Shown here: positions 1 to 9,750 of the stretch, piece by piece
Position numbering within the stretch: position 1 is the stretch's first letter
Layout: each line of letters starts with the position of its first letter
Assembly (NCBI RefSeq): GCF_036237315.1
Contig: NZ_CP108356.1
Coordinates: 4,274,501-4,338,500 of the forward strand
Length of the DNA stretch: 64,000 nt
From: Streptomyces sp. NBC_01351
GTDB taxonomy: Bacteria; Actinomycetota; Actinomycetes; Streptomycetales; Streptomycetaceae
Reading direction: 5' to 3'
Translations under genes and position numbers: made by a program
Notes under the pieces: model-generated
Told to the model about the DNA's origin: nothing
Seen by the model: the letters and a program-made list of their open reading frames with translations, nothing else
The model's database searches: none

Positions 1-212
1 GCGGAGATGCGCCCGGAGCATTCGAGGCCGGGGTGGGGGGAGGCGCCGGGCGGCGGGTTGTAGAACCCCTGGCGCTGCAGGAGGTCGGCGCGGTTCACGG
101 CGCTCGCCGCGACCTCGACGAGGACCTCGCCCTCGCCCGCCACCGGATCGGGTACGTCGGTCCAGACGAGGGCCTCGGGGCCGCCGGGCTGCTCGATGGT
201 GATCGCATGCAT
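1..212 (-). CDS. NAD(P)H-quinone oxidoreductase, N-terminal part (runs off window)
   Basis: Only the first ~70 codons are inside the window; the gene continues past base 1. The protein begins [15 protein letters not shown] and carries the groES-like MDR-fold motif [20 protein letters not shown] followed by GLECSG, typical of zinc-independent quinone oxidoreductases of the PIG3/TP53I3 type, which reduce quinones with NADPH in the cytoplasm. The ATG at 212 is preferred because this frame gives the family N-terminus; the overlapping ATG at 208 is in another frame. Family assignment is from the N-terminus alone. Confidence 0.85.
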   Translation of the reverse strand, partial: MHAITIEQPGGPEALVWTDVPDPVAGEGEVLVEVAASAVNRADLLQRQGFYNPPPGASPHPGLECSGRIS

Positions 213-246
213 GGCCCGGAGGCTAGCCGAGCCGCATCGCACCCGA

Positions 247-1347
247 CTACTCGACGGGGCCCAGTATCACCGGTGCCGAAGCGGACGGGGCGGCGCGGAC
301 GATGGTGATGAGACGGTCCGTCAGCTGGAGCGGGCTCGCGTGCGGATCGTCGTAGGGCAGCAGGCGGTGTCCGCGCAGCACGCTCACCACCAGGTCGCCG
401 GTGTCCCGCACCGACTTGCCCACCTCGGCCTTGGTCACGGGCCGTTCGATGAGGTCGAGGCCGCTGCCTTGCTGGATCAGGTCCTCCATCACGGTGCCCG
501 CGCTCGGGCTGAGCACCGACAGACCCAGCAGCCGGCCGGCCGCGCTCGCGCTCGTGATGACCGCGTCGGCGCCGGACTGGCGCAGCAGCGGCGCGTTCTC
601 CTCCTCGCGGACGGCGGCGACGATCTTCGCGCCCCGGTTGAGCTGGCGGGCCGTCAGGGTGACCAGCACCGCCGTGTCGTCCCGCTGCGTGGCGATGATG
701 ATCTGCCGGGCCTTCTGCAGCTCGGCGCGCAGGAGTACGTCGGAGCGGGTGGCATCGCCGACCACGCCCGTGAACCCCTCCGAGTTGGCGATGTCGATCA
801 CCTTGGCGCTGGGGTCGACGATGACGACCTGCTCCCGGGAGAGGCCGGTGGACAGCAGGGTCTGCAGGGCGGAGCGGCCCTTGGTACCGAAGCCGACGAC
901 GACCGTGTGGTCACGCAAGTTCTTCCTCCAGCGGCTCAGCCGCCACTCTTCCCTCGTCCGTTCCGTGAGGACTTCCAGGGTGGTGCCGACCAGGATGATC
1001 AGGAACAGCACGCGCAGGGGCGTGATCAGCAGGACGTTGACCAGTCGTGCGCTGTCGCTGTACGGGACGATGTCGCCGTAGCCGGTCGTCGAGAGCGTCA
1101 CGGTCGCGTAGTAGACGCAGTCGAGGAAGTCGACCGTCTCGTTGGCGTTGTCGTGGTAACCCTCGCGGTCCGTCCACACGATCAGCACCGTCAGGCACAT
1201 CACGAACAGGGCCATCAACAGGCGCCGGGACACCTGCCGCAGGGGTTTCTCGACGACGCGCCTGGGCAGTTTGATGCGCCGGGAGACGAGTTTCTCGTCC
1301 GCGCCGCGGGCCATGGCGTCTTGGCCGTGAAGTTTCACGTGAAACAT
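247..1347 (-). CDS. Two-TM potassium channel with RCK/TrkA-N domain
   Basis: A 366-residue membrane protein. A first hydrophobic helix (about residues 43-58) is followed by a pore loop with the K+ selectivity filter TTGYGD (residues 87-92) and a second helix (about 103-122). Then comes a Rossmann RCK domain starting [11 protein letters not shown] (about 147-157) and a C-terminal TrkA-C domain. It should conduct K+ under ligand control (NAD(H), nucleotides or Ca2+ in relatives; the ligand here is unknown). The ATG at 1347 overlaps the end of moeA by 13 bases; an internal ATG at 1314 is an alternative. The start region coincides with a parS site. Translational coupling to moeA is likely. Confidence 0.9.
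   Translation of the reverse strand: MFHVKLHGQDAMARGADEKLVSRRIKLPRRVVEKPLRQVSRRLLMALFVMCLTVLIVWTDREGYHDNANETVDFLDCVYYATVTLSTTGYGDIVPYSDSARLVNVLLITPLRVLFLIILVGTTLEVLTERTREEWRLSRWRKNLRDHTVVVGFGTKGRSALQTLLSTGLSREQVVIVDPSAKVIDIANSEGFTGVVGDATRSDVLLRAELQKARQIIIATQRDDTAVLVTLTARQLNRGAKIVAAVREEENAPLLRQSGADAVITSASAAGRLLGLSVLSPSAGTVMEDLIQQGSGLDLIERPVTKAEVGKSVRDTGDLVVSVLRGHRLLPYDDPHASPLQLTDRLITIVRAAPSASAPVILGPVE
1332..1345. promoter_or_regulatory. parS site (ParB binding), perfect consensus
   Basis: GTTTCACGTGAAAC, a perfect 14-base palindrome identical to the Streptomyces parS consensus. ParB nucleates here for chromosome segregation. It lies entirely inside coding DNA: it contains the TGA stop of moeA and encodes residues 2-5 (FHVK) of the channel protein. 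Streptomyces parS sites are concentrated around oriC, so it is also a positional marker. Confidence 0.9.
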
Positions 1348-2684
1348 CCCCCCGAGGCCCAGGGCAGATCCAGGATCTCCAGTTCCTGCCCGGACCGAGC
1401 TCCGTTCGGTGGTACGACGGCCAGCGCGTCGGCGGCCGCGACACCGCGCAGCATCGCGGGGCCGTTGTAGCGCAGCGGGACCGCGTGCTCGTCGCCCAGC
1501 ATCACCGGGACGAGCCGGGTGTCGTACGGGTGGCCCGGTACGTCGCCCTGGACCGTCGCCGTGTAGCGGGGGCGCCGGCGGCGGCCGGCGAGGGCGCGCA
1601 GCAGGGGGTCGGCCAGGGTCAGCAGTCCGGAGACGGCGGCGAGCGGATTGCCGGGCAGCCCCACCAGGTGCCGTCCGTCGGCCCCGTCGCCGATCCGGGC
1701 CAGCAGCATCGGGTGCCCGGGGCGCACGGCGACCCCGTCGACGAGCAGTTCGGCGCCGGCCAGTTCCAGCACGGGGTGGACGTGGTCGACGGGCCCGGAG
1801 GCGGTGCCGCCGGTGGTGACGATGACGTCGGCGGTGGAGGTGGTGATCGCCTTGAGGAGGGCCTCGACGCCGGCGGGGTCGTCGCCGAGCCGCCGGGTGG
1901 CGATGACCTCGGCGCCGAGCCGGGTGAGCCAGGGTCCCAGCATCGGGCTGAGCGCGTCGCGGATCAGGCCGTCGTGCGGGAGGCCGTCGGTGAGCAGCTC
2001 GTCGCCGAGCACCAGGATCTCCACGCGGGGCCGGGGCCGGGTGGTCAGCTCGTCGTACCCGGCGGCCGCGGCGAGGCCGAGTACGGCCGGAGTGACCAGG
2101 GATCCGGCGGGCAGCAGCAGGTCGCCGGAGCGGCACTCCTGGCCGCGCGGGCGGATGTCCTGGCCGGTGGCCACGGGGCGCTCGGCGAAGAGCTGGGCGC
2201 CGGCCTCGCGGCTGTGCTCGCTGCGGATGACGGCGGTGGTGTCGGCGGGGATCCGGGCGCCGGTGGCGATCCGTACGGCCTCGCCGTCCGCGAGGGCCGC
2301 GGGCAGCTCGGTACCGGCGAGCACGCCCTCGCCGGGGCGCACGGTCCAGGGGCCGGGGCCGGCGACGGCCCAGCCGTCCATGGCGGAGGTGTCGAACGAC
2401 GGCAGGTCGGTCAGGGCGTCCAGGGGCGCGGCCAGCACCTCGCCGAGGGCGTCCGCGAGGGGCACCCGGTGGGTACGGGCCCGGGCCCCGTTCCCGGCGT
2501 GGACGGAGGCCTCCCGGGCCCGCGTCCAGGCGGCCGAGCGGCGGCGGGAGGTGGAGCCGGTGCCGGTGCCGCCGGCCGAGGCGGAGCCGGAGCCGGGGCC
2601 GCTGTGCGGGTCTTGGCCGGGGTTGCCGCGGCTGACCAGGGCCAGGGCCTGGTCGAGGGCGTGTTCGGCGTCGGTGGGGGTCAT
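1335..2684 (-). CDS. moeA: Molybdopterin molybdenumtransferase MoeA
   Basis: A 449-residue cytoplasmic enzyme that inserts molybdate into adenylylated molybdopterin in Moco synthesis. Visible family features are SFDTSAMDGWAV, the MoeA domain signature LVLGDELLTDG and the MoCF-type motif TTGGTASGPVDH, followed by LPGNPLAAV and a C-terminal MoeA-IV-like domain. The N-terminal ~50 residues are low-complexity (Gly/Ser/Thr), longer than in Escherichia coli MoeA. The start ATG overlaps the stop of the upstream MobA-like gene (ATGA), and its own stop overlaps the channel gene, so the three genes form one translationally coupled minus-strand unit. Confidence 0.93.
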   Translation of the reverse strand: MTPTDAEHALDQALALVSRGNPGQDPHSGPGSGSASAGGTGTGSTSRRRSAAWTRAREASVHAGNGARARTHRVPLADALGEVLAAPLDALTDLPSFDTSAMDGWAVAGPGPWTVRPGEGVLAGTELPAALADGEAVRIATGARIPADTTAVIRSEHSREAGAQLFAERPVATGQDIRPRGQECRSGDLLLPAGSLVTPAVLGLAAAAGYDELTTRPRPRVEILVLGDELLTDGLPHDGLIRDALSPMLGPWLTRLGAEVIATRRLGDDPAGVEALLKAITTSTADVIVTTGGTASGPVDHVHPVLELAGAELLVDGVAVRPGHPMLLARIGDGADGRHLVGLPGNPLAAVSGLLTLADPLLRALAGRRRRPRYTATVQGDVPGHPYDTRLVPVMLGDEHAVPLRYNGPAMLRGVAAADALAVVPPNGARSGQELEILDLPWASGGCFT

Positions 2685-3550
2685 CCGGAGCCGTCCTGTT
2701 TGGCGTCGGCTTCGGCTTCGGCGGCCCAGCGCAGCGCCAGGTCGGCGGCCTTGCGGGAGGCCTCGGCGACGGCTAGGGCGGGGTCGGCGCCGGTGGCTTG
2801 GGCTTGGGCGGCCGCGTAGCCGACGAGGAAGGTGGTCAGCGGAGCGGCGGGCCGGGCGACGCCGTGGGCGGCGTCACGGGCGAGGTCGAGCAGGGTCTTG
2901 GTGTCGACGGTGAGGTCGATGCCCAGCTCGTTCTTGACGGCGGTGATCCATTGGTCCAGCACTGTTCCATGCTCCCTGATCCGGGCCCGGGCGACTGCGA
3001 GATCCTCCCAGGTGTCGCAGTCGAAGGAGGCGAGGGGGGCCGCGTCGACGTGTGCGAGGTCGAGTTCGGCGGTGAGGGCGCGCAGCGGAAGCCCGCCGAG
3101 GCTGCCGTGCTCGGTGGCGAGCAGGGCGATCTCGCGGCGCAACGGCTCGGCCCGGTAGGCGGCGACGAGGGGCTGATCGCGGCCGTCGGCGTCCCGCAGC
3201 ATCGCGCCGTCCCAGCCGTTCCCGCCGGGGGCGTTCAGCAGGGTCCGGACCGTGTCCCGGTCGAGGAACGGCAGGTCCGCGGAGAGTACGAGGACCAGCT
3301 CGGCCGTGGTCTCGCGGAGCCCGGCGTCCAGCGCGGCGACGGGGCCGGTGCCGGGCGGGTCCTCGCGGGTCCACCGCACCGGGCGCGAGGTGGGGTGCCG
3401 GCCGCCGACGACCACGGTGGTGCCGGCGTCCCGGCAGGCGTCGAGGACGCGGTCGAGGAGGGTGCGGCCGCCGACGCTCAGCGCGGGCTTGTCGGCCCCG
3501 CCGAGGCGGCGCGCGGCGCCGCCGGCCAGGACGATCGCGTCGTAACTCAT
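2681..3550 (-). CDS. MobA-like NTP transferase fused to DUF6457 domain
   Basis: A 289-residue protein. Residues 1-190 form a MobA-like nucleotidyltransferase with the substrate loop LAGGAARRLGGADKPAL and the metal-binding LSADLPFL; the family joins GMP to molybdopterin (molybdenum cofactor guanylyltransferase). The C-terminal ~90 residues (from WITAVKNELGI) match the small helical DUF6457 domain, which in actinobacteria is often fused to or next to Moco genes. The ATGA overlap with moeA supports a Moco role. Exact substrate (GMP or CMP) is not decided by the sequence. Confidence 0.85.
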   Translation of the reverse strand: MSYDAIVLAGGAARRLGGADKPALSVGGRTLLDRVLDACRDAGTTVVVGGRHPTSRPVRWTREDPPGTGPVAALDAGLRETTAELVLVLSADLPFLDRDTVRTLLNAPGGNGWDGAMLRDADGRDQPLVAAYRAEPLRREIALLATEHGSLGGLPLRALTAELDLAHVDAAPLASFDCDTWEDLAVARARIREHGTVLDQWITAVKNELGIDLTVDTKTLLDLARDAAHGVARPAAPLTTFLVGYAAAQAQATGADPALAVAEASRKAADLALRWAAEAEADAKQDGSG

Positions 3551-3660
3551 GCCCCTGAGTATGCGCGGCTCATGTCCCCGGCGGGGAGCCGCGCTTACCG
3601 GCGCCTTATCCCTGTGTCAGGTGCGGCCCCGTTTCCCGGGGCTCGGCCCCGAGCCCGCAC

Positions 3661-4047
3661 CTCAATCGCCGGCGGGGCTGGATGTGGCGTGCGCCGCGTG
3701 TCGGGCGCGCCTCAAAGATCCGGGGCTCCGCCCCGTGCCCCGCGCCTCAAACGCCGGCGGGGCTGGATGTGGCCGAGGCCGCCTGCCCCGGTGCGGCTCA
3801 AAGATCCGGGGCTCCGCCCCGTGCCCTCCCCCAGACTCCGTCCCGGGGGACCCCCACTCCTCAAACGTCGGAGGGGCTGGATTTGGCCGCTGCCGTCCGA
3901 CAAGTGCGGCTGGATGTGGGCCTGCGTGAGCCTGCATGTGCGCGCAGCGCAAGCCTTGCGCCCGGGCGGGCTGGATGGCCCGGAGGGCAATTTCAGCCTC
4001 GCCGGCGTTTGAGGCGCGGGGTCCGGGGCGGAGCCCCGATCTTTGAG
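3661..4047. repeat. Intergenic hairpin repeat tract (two alternating modules, both orientations)
   Basis: The gene-free stretch 3551-4154 holds copies of two modules. Module B is CTCAAAGATCCGGGGCTCCG followed by CCCCGTGCCC (starts near 3711 and 3797) and can fold as a CGGGGC-TCC-GCCCCG hairpin. Module A is CCTCAAACGCCGGCGGGGCT followed by GGATGTGGCC (near 3660, 3745 and 3859, with small changes). Both reappear in reverse orientation at about 3995-4047. Open frames here are not gene-like and differ between copies. Such hairpin repeats are common between Streptomyces genes; their function is not known. Confidence 0.8.
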
Positions 4048-4102
4048 CCGCGCCGGCTATTCAGGCGCGGGTGGGGCCCCAGGGTGGGGGCCTGCGCAGC
4101 GC

Positions 4103-4134
4103 AAAGGCGGGGCCGGGGAGCCGGACCCGCCTTT
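4103..4134 (-). terminator. Hairpin terminator after bpa
   Basis: Arms AAAGGCGGG (4103-4111) and CCCGCCTTT (4126-4134) pair perfectly around a 14-base loop, about 20 bases downstream of the bpa stop on the minus strand. Confidence 0.6.
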
Positions 4135-4154
4135 GGACCGCTGACCGCCGGAGG

Positions 4155-4688
4155 CTAGAGGTACGGGCCCGAGCGGACCGGGCCGTGGCCGTCTTCGTCG
4201 TCCGTCGGGGCCCCCGGAGGCAGCGCCCGCCGCATCTGTTCCAGCTGCGCCCGCGCCGCCATCTGCTGCGCGAACAGGGCCGTCTGGATGCCGTGGAAGA
4301 GGCCCTCCAGCCAGCCCACCAACTGCGCCTGCGCGATGCGCAGTTCCGCTTCGGAGGGGATGGCCTCCTCGGTGAACGGGAGGGACAGGCGCTCCAGTTC
4401 CTCCACGAGCTCGGGGGCCAGGCCGTCCTCCAGCTCCTTCACCGAGGCGGCATGGATGTCCTTGAGCCGGACCCGGCTCGCCTCGTCGAGAGGCGCGGCA
4501 CGTACCTCTTCCAGGAGTTGCTTGATCATGCTGCCGATCCGCATGACCTTGGCGGGCTGTTCGACCATCTCCGTCACCGGGACCTCGCGCGACTCGTCAT
4601 CGGCGCCGCCGACCGCCATCCCGTCCTGTCCCACGATCAAGACGTTCGGGGGGCTGTCCTGCGACCGTTCACTCCTCGGCATCTCCAT
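4155..4688 (-). CDS. bpa: Bacterial proteasome activator Bpa/PafE
   Basis: A 177-residue protein matching the Bpa/PafE (DUF2587) family, an ATP-independent ring-shaped activator that opens the 20S proteasome gate for degradation of unfolded or specific proteins. The conserved core runs from VMRIGSMIKQLLEEVR through LEDGLAPELVEELERLSLPF to AQLVGWLEGLFHGIQ. The C-terminus is GPYL, close to the GQYL tail that docks into the proteasome alpha-ring in Mycobacterium tuberculosis. The ATG at 4688 is chosen; a second ATG at 4682 would remove two residues and has a slightly better GGAG. The gene is monocistronic, with its own terminator. Confidence 0.9.
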   Translation of the reverse strand: MEMPRSERSQDSPPNVLIVGQDGMAVGGADDESREVPVTEMVEQPAKVMRIGSMIKQLLEEVRAAPLDEASRVRLKDIHAASVKELEDGLAPELVEELERLSLPFTEEAIPSEAELRIAQAQLVGWLEGLFHGIQTALFAQQMAARAQLEQMRRALPPGAPTDDEDGHGPVRSGPYL

Positions 4689-4724
4689 GCCGTCATTGTC
4701 TCGCACACCTTCGTCAGCAGACGT

Positions 4725-4764
4725 GTGCCCCCGTACGGGCGTGATCCACCCTGTACGGGGGCAC
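4725..4764 (-). terminator. Terminator after the ABC permease gene
   Basis: Perfect 12-base arms GTGCCCCCGTAC (4725-4736) and GTACGGGGGCAC (4753-4764) with a 16-base loop lie 5 bases beyond the permease stop codon. Confidence 0.7.
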
Positions 4765-4768
4765 GGGA

Positions 4769-7629
4769 TCAGCCGGCCGTCCGCCGGGCGAGCGCCCCGC
4801 TCGAACGGGTGACCAGGGCGGCCAGCAGCGCCGCGCCCAGCGGGACGGCGACGAGCAGCCAGCCCAGGGTCTGCCACGGCACCGCGATCGGCACGTACGG
4901 GATCTCGTCCAGCGTCGTGAAGCCCCGCTGGACGCCCGACTCGAAGAGCGTCTCCATCTCGCGGCGCTGGGTGAGCCGCAGCCCCACCGCGGGCAGGATT
5001 CCGGCCGCCGAGCCCAGGACGACGCCCATCAGGGCGACCACCCCGCACTGGAAGCCGCTCAGCGTGCGCCGTACCCGCGGCGCCGCGCCCACCGCGGCGA
5101 GGGTCTTCAGGTCGGCCTCGGCGTCGGCCTGGGCGAGCCCGGTGGCGATGCCGGCCGCGCCGATGGTGACCAGTCCGGCGAAGACGGTGAGGGCGAGCAG
5201 GGTGAGGCTGTCGCTGCCCTCGTAACCCGCCTCGATGCGCACGTGGGCGTCCACGCCCATCCGGTCGTACTCACCGGCGAGCGTCTGGCGCTGCTCGCTG
5301 CTCGCGGTTCCGTCGAGGCTGAAGTAGGAGCCGTACGGTGCCGTGGTCAGCCCGGTCGCCTTGACGGCGGAAGCCGGCAGGATCGCCTGGATGCCCCAGC
5401 CCTCGGTGCCGTCGGGCACTTGGTGGACGGGGAGGACCTTGTCCACGCCCGGCGTGTCCTCGCCGGGCTTGCCGAAGCCGTTGGCCGCCTGCGGGTCGGT
5501 GATGATCCGCAGGGTGAGCTTGCCGTCCTTGACGTTGCGCCTGTCGAAGGAGACGGTCTGCCCGGCCTTGAGGGCGGCCACCGAGCCCGGATCGGTCACG
5601 GCGAGCACGGAGAGCAGCTTCTCGTCGGCGACGACGACGTCGTGCTGGCTGTGCCGGACCTGTCGGCAGCGCCAGTCCCGTGCCAGCTCCTTCCTCTGCT
5701 CCGCGGTGAAGGCATCGGGCCCGTTCACGGCTTCGTACAGCGGGCAGCGCTGATCCTTGGGCCTGATGACCTCGACCCGGCCGCAGCCCGGTTCCTCGGA
5801 GTACGACTCGCAGCCGGGCTTGCCGACGACGAGGCGGTCGACGTCCGCCCGCACGCCCAGCGGGAGTTGCTTGGCGAGGACCTCGCGCAGGGCGGGCACC
5901 TCCTTGTGTGCGCTGTTCTCGGAGGCTTCCAGCAGCCCGGTGCCGTGCGGCAGGTCGGCGACGTACGCGTGCCGGTTCTGCAGCTCCTGGCTGTGCGCGT
6001 ACGTGGCCACCGCGACGGTTCCGGCGACGGCGGCCAGCACCGCGGCCACGGCGGGCGCCGTACGCCCCCGGTTGCGCACGGCGTCGCGCAGCGCGAGCCG
6101 CGGCGACAGCGGCAGCCACCGCCCGAGCCGCCCGAAGAGGCCGACCAGGACCGGGGTGAGGGCGACGACGCCGAGCTCGGCGAGGGCGCTGCCGGCCACG
6201 ACCACGGCGGGGCCCATCCGCGAGGTGGTGCCGTACAGGGCGATCGCGGCGCCGCCGCCGACGGCGATCAGGCCGATGACGGGCAGGACCCGGTTGGCGC
6301 GGCGGACGCCGCGACGGCCGGTCAGCGAGGCCAGCACGGTCTGCCGGGAGGCGGTGACGGCCGGGACGATCGCGGCGAGCAGCCCGGTCACCACGGCGAG
6401 CAGGGCGATGCCGGCGAGTTCCAGCGGGCGGAAGTCGAAGCCGCCGAAGCGGTTGCCGAGGTACTCCTCCAGCACCGGCCGGAGCGCGACGGTGAGCGCG
6501 ATGCCGACGGCGGTGCCGGTGACGGCGGCCACGGCGCCGATGACGAGGCCGCCGGAGAGCACGATGGAGCGGATGTGCCGCCGGTCGCCGCCGTTGGCGC
6601 CGACCAGGCCCAGCTGGCGGCGCGAGCGCCGGGCGCCGACCGCGAAGGCGGGTCCGGCGAGCAGGCAGATCTCCAGCATCGCGAGGCCCACGACGGTGGC
6701 CACGGTGGCCATCTCGACGACCGAGCCGCCGTCGCCGAGTTCGAAGCGCTCCTTCGGCTCCTGCTGGTACAGCGGTACGTCGGAGTCGGCGGGCGGGTCG
6801 AGGACCACGGCGCGGGAGACGACGACCAGGCCCTTGGCGTTGGCCGCCTTGACGATGTTCCACGTGAAACCATCGCCGCCGAGCTTGACCAGGTAGGAGT
6901 CCTCGGGGTGCAGGCCGGGTGCTCCGGAGGCCTGGAGGGCCTTGTCGAGCGGGGCGAACAGGGTCCCGGGCGGGGCGAGGAGCTCGTCCCGCTTCAGCTC
7001 GTCGGGCACCTCGTAGGCGCCGACGATCTTGTACGCGGAGTTCACGCCGCGCGGGGTGACCGAAGAGCCGACGTAGAGGCCGGAGTTCTCCAGGAAGGCG
7101 GTGGTGGCGATGACCTCGCCCGCGGTCTCCGGCAGCCGTCCGCGGTCGACGGTGATCAGGCCGGCCGTCAGCGGGCTGTGCGCGTCGAGTTCGCGCAGTT
7201 GGGTGTCGAGCAGCCCGTGCCTGGTGCGGACCTTGACGTAGCCGTGTGAGTCCTTGACCGCCTCGGCTCCGGCCGGGAGCGCCGAGCCCACCGGATCCTC
7301 CTGCTTGTCCTCCTTCGGCCTGGGCTTGGAGGCGTACTCCTCGAAGCCGCCGACCGGCGCGAAGCTGGAGCCGTCGGGCTTCTGGAGGATGGGCCCGCCC
7401 ACGTGCGAGAGGCTCACCCGGGCGTCGGCGGCGCCGATCTGGCGGGTGAGCGCCTGCTCGGGGGAGAGTTCGGCGCTGCGCAGCGTGAGGTCGGCGGCGC
7501 TCACCCCGACGATCGGCAGGGCGAGCATCGCGAGGACCAGGGAGCTGCGGCCCTTGGCGCGCCAGGCGTCGCGGCGGGCGATGCGCAGCGCCGCGATCCA
7601 GGAGTGGTACCAGCCTTGGAGCGAGGAGG

Positions 7630-7633
<4 letters not shown>
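4769..7633 (-). CDS. ABC transporter permease, FtsX/MacB type (954 aa)
   Basis: A large membrane permease with the FtsX-like layout. There is an N-terminal anchor (about residues 27-48), a ~250-residue extracytoplasmic domain, a first block of membrane helices (about 305-450), further helices and a second extracytoplasmic domain, then a C-terminal FtsX block (about 815-950). This is the duplicated single-chain form common in actinobacteria. It overlaps the ATPase gene upstream by 4 bases, so both are made from one transcript. Relatives export peptides or lipids or act in mechanotransmission; the substrate is not predictable. It contains a parS-like site. Confidence 0.9.
6857..6870. promoter_or_regulatory. 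parS-like site (one mismatch)
   Basis: GTTCCACGTGAAAC differs from the Streptomyces parS consensus only at base 4 and retains the CACGTG core and both outer arms. It lies inside the permease coding region, 5.5 kb from the perfect parS. ParB binding is inferred, not shown. Confidence 0.6.
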
Positions 7634-8376
<743 letters not shown>

Positions 8377-8401
8377 GAAGGGTCCCCCCTGGAACGGTGG
8401 T

Positions 8402-9151
8402 TCAGCCTCGCCGCGTGCGGGCGGTGCGGGGCCGGGTTGTCGGGGTCGAAGCCGGGGTCGCGGAGGCCGGGGCCGAGGAAGTGGACGCGGTCGGCGCGCC
8501 CCCGTCCCCGTCCGCATCGGTGGCGTCGGCGTCGGTGTCGGCGTCGGAGCGGGCAACGGGCGGTTCGGCCTGGGGTCGTTCGGACTGTGCGGCTCTCCGG
8601 TCGGCCGGCAGGGAGAGCCGGACCAGCCGGGATTCGCAGTGGTCGAGCCAGCGGGCCTCGGCCTCGGTCTGGAAGATCAGCTGCTCCAGGACGAGCAGCC
8701 AGGCCACGTCGTCGCGTTCGCGGGACTGCCCGCTCTCGATCGCGGCGAGCGCGGTGGCCTTGAGCCGGGTGTAGTCCTGCATCGCCCTGATGGTGGCGTG
8801 GCGCTGGGACTGGATGACGGCGCGGATGTCCACGCTCGGTGCGCCCACGGCCATGGCGAGCTTGATGGACAGCTCGTCACGGGGCGGGTTGGCGCGGTCG
8901 ACGGGGCGCTCGTACCACTCGCGCAGTTCGGTGCGACCGGAGTCGGTGATGGCGTAGAGGGTGTGCCCGGCGGAGTCCTCGCCGTCGGGGGCGACGAGTC
9001 CGTCGCGTTCGAGGCGGGCCAGGGTGGTGTACACCTGCCCGACGTTGAGCGGCCAGGTGGAGCCGGTGCGGGATTCGAACTCGGTGCGCAGCTGGGAGCC
9101 GTACCTGGGGCCCCGTTCGAGCAGGGCGAGCAGGCCGTGACGGATCGACAT
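8402..9151 (-). CDS. PadR-family transcriptional regulator
   Basis: A 249-residue repressor-type protein. The PadR winged helix covers residues 1-80 (MSIRHGLLALLERGPRYGSQLR, then LNVGQVYTTLARLERDGLV). It is followed by a helical Vir_C-like dimerization domain (about 95-180) and a disordered Asp/Ala/Thr/Ser/Pro-rich tail (about 190-249) that is unusual for PadR proteins. It stands first in the unit with the ABC ATPase and permease and its start codon sits inside a perfect inverted repeat, so it most likely represses itself and the transporter until an antimicrobial or lipid ligand appears. The ATG at 9151 has no room for a standard leader and the mRNA may be leaderless. Confidence 0.92.
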   Translation of the reverse strand: MSIRHGLLALLERGPRYGSQLRTEFESRTGSTWPLNVGQVYTTLARLERDGLVAPDGEDSAGHTLYAITDSGRTELREWYERPVDRANPPRDELSIKLAMAVGAPSVDIRAVIQSQRHATIRAMQDYTRLKATALAAIESGQSRERDDVAWLLVLEQLIFQTEAEARWLDHCESRLVRLSLPADRRAAQSERPQAEPPVARSDADTDADATDADGDGGAPTASTSSAPASATPASTPTTRPRTARTRRG

Positions 9152-9175
9152 ACTCGGTATGTATACCGAGTATGT
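9148..9175. promoter_or_regulatory. Putative PadR operator over the padR start codon
   Basis: Arms ACATACTCGGTAT (9148-9160) and ATACCGAGTATGT (9163-9175) are perfectly inverted around a 2-base spacer. The repeat covers the padR start codon. A 13-base perfect arm in otherwise GC-rich DNA is a strong operator candidate. Binding by this PadR is inferred from position. Confidence 0.8.
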
Positions 9176-9214
9176 TCGCTGTGGGCAACCGTCCCGGGTG
9201 GTACGTCCGGTTCG

Positions 9215-9676
9215 TCACGCGGACCGGCGCAGCCGCATTCCGAGGTAGCCCAGGCCCAGGCCCATCAGGGCGAACCCGGTCCCCAGCGGCATTATGTGCG
9301 CGGCCAGATCGGCGGCCCGTTCGTTCGGCTCGGTGCCCAGCGCGCTGATCGCCGCGGGCGGGGTCGGCTCGGTCCGCGGCGGTTCCTGCGGCTCGGTGCG
9401 CGGCCGGACCGGCAGCGGGCGGGGGGCCGCCACCAGCTCCGGGTTCGCCGGTTCGCCGACCGGTCTGCCGGGCCGGTCCCGGCCGACTCCGGCCGCCGAT
9501 CCGGCCAGCTCCTGGGGGGTGTCGTCCGGCGCCGGGGCGGAGGCACGGGGGGCGGCGGGGCCGAGGTGCCAGGCGGGGGCGAGGGTGAAGGCGAGGGCGG
9601 GAGCGGTGGGCGCGAGCGCGGCGGCGGCGAGCGCGGCGCAGGCCAGCCAGCGAGTCGGGCGGAAGCCTTGGATCAC
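9215..9676 (-). CDS. Small secreted/membrane-anchored Pro-rich protein
   Basis: A 153-residue protein of unknown function. An N-terminal signal peptide (about residues 12-30, ending APALAF) is followed by a ~85-residue Pro/Ala/Arg-rich disordered stretch. A C-terminal hydrophobic helix (IMPLGTGFALMGLGLGYLGM) ends in positive residues RLRRSA, a layout seen in surface proteins held in the membrane by the C-terminus; no LPxTG motif is visible. It is separated from the padR operator by 39 bases and from the kinase gene by a terminator, so it is probably its own transcription unit. Confidence 0.7.
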   Translation of the reverse strand: MIQGFRPTRWLACAALAAAALAPTAPALAFTLAPAWHLGPAAPRASAPAPDDTPQELAGSAAGVGRDRPGRPVGEPANPELVAAPRPLPVRPRTEPQEPPRTEPTPPAAISALGTEPNERAADLAAHIMPLGTGFALMGLGLGYLGMRLRRSA

Positions 9677-9750
9677 GGGGTGCCCCTCCCGTCCCGAGCG
9701 TGCAGATCGTGCGGAGATATGCGCTCAGATTTACATAACGGGACAAAAGC

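Noticed and set aside
3549..4154. Open frames in the intergenic repeat tract
   Set aside because: No ribosome sites; frames run through hairpin repeats and give low-complexity products.
8377..8556. Extended start of the ABC ATPase
   Set aside because: The extra residues are Pro/Thr/Arg low-complexity read from the PadR gene tail; the ATG at 8376 has a good ribosome site and a family-like N-terminus.
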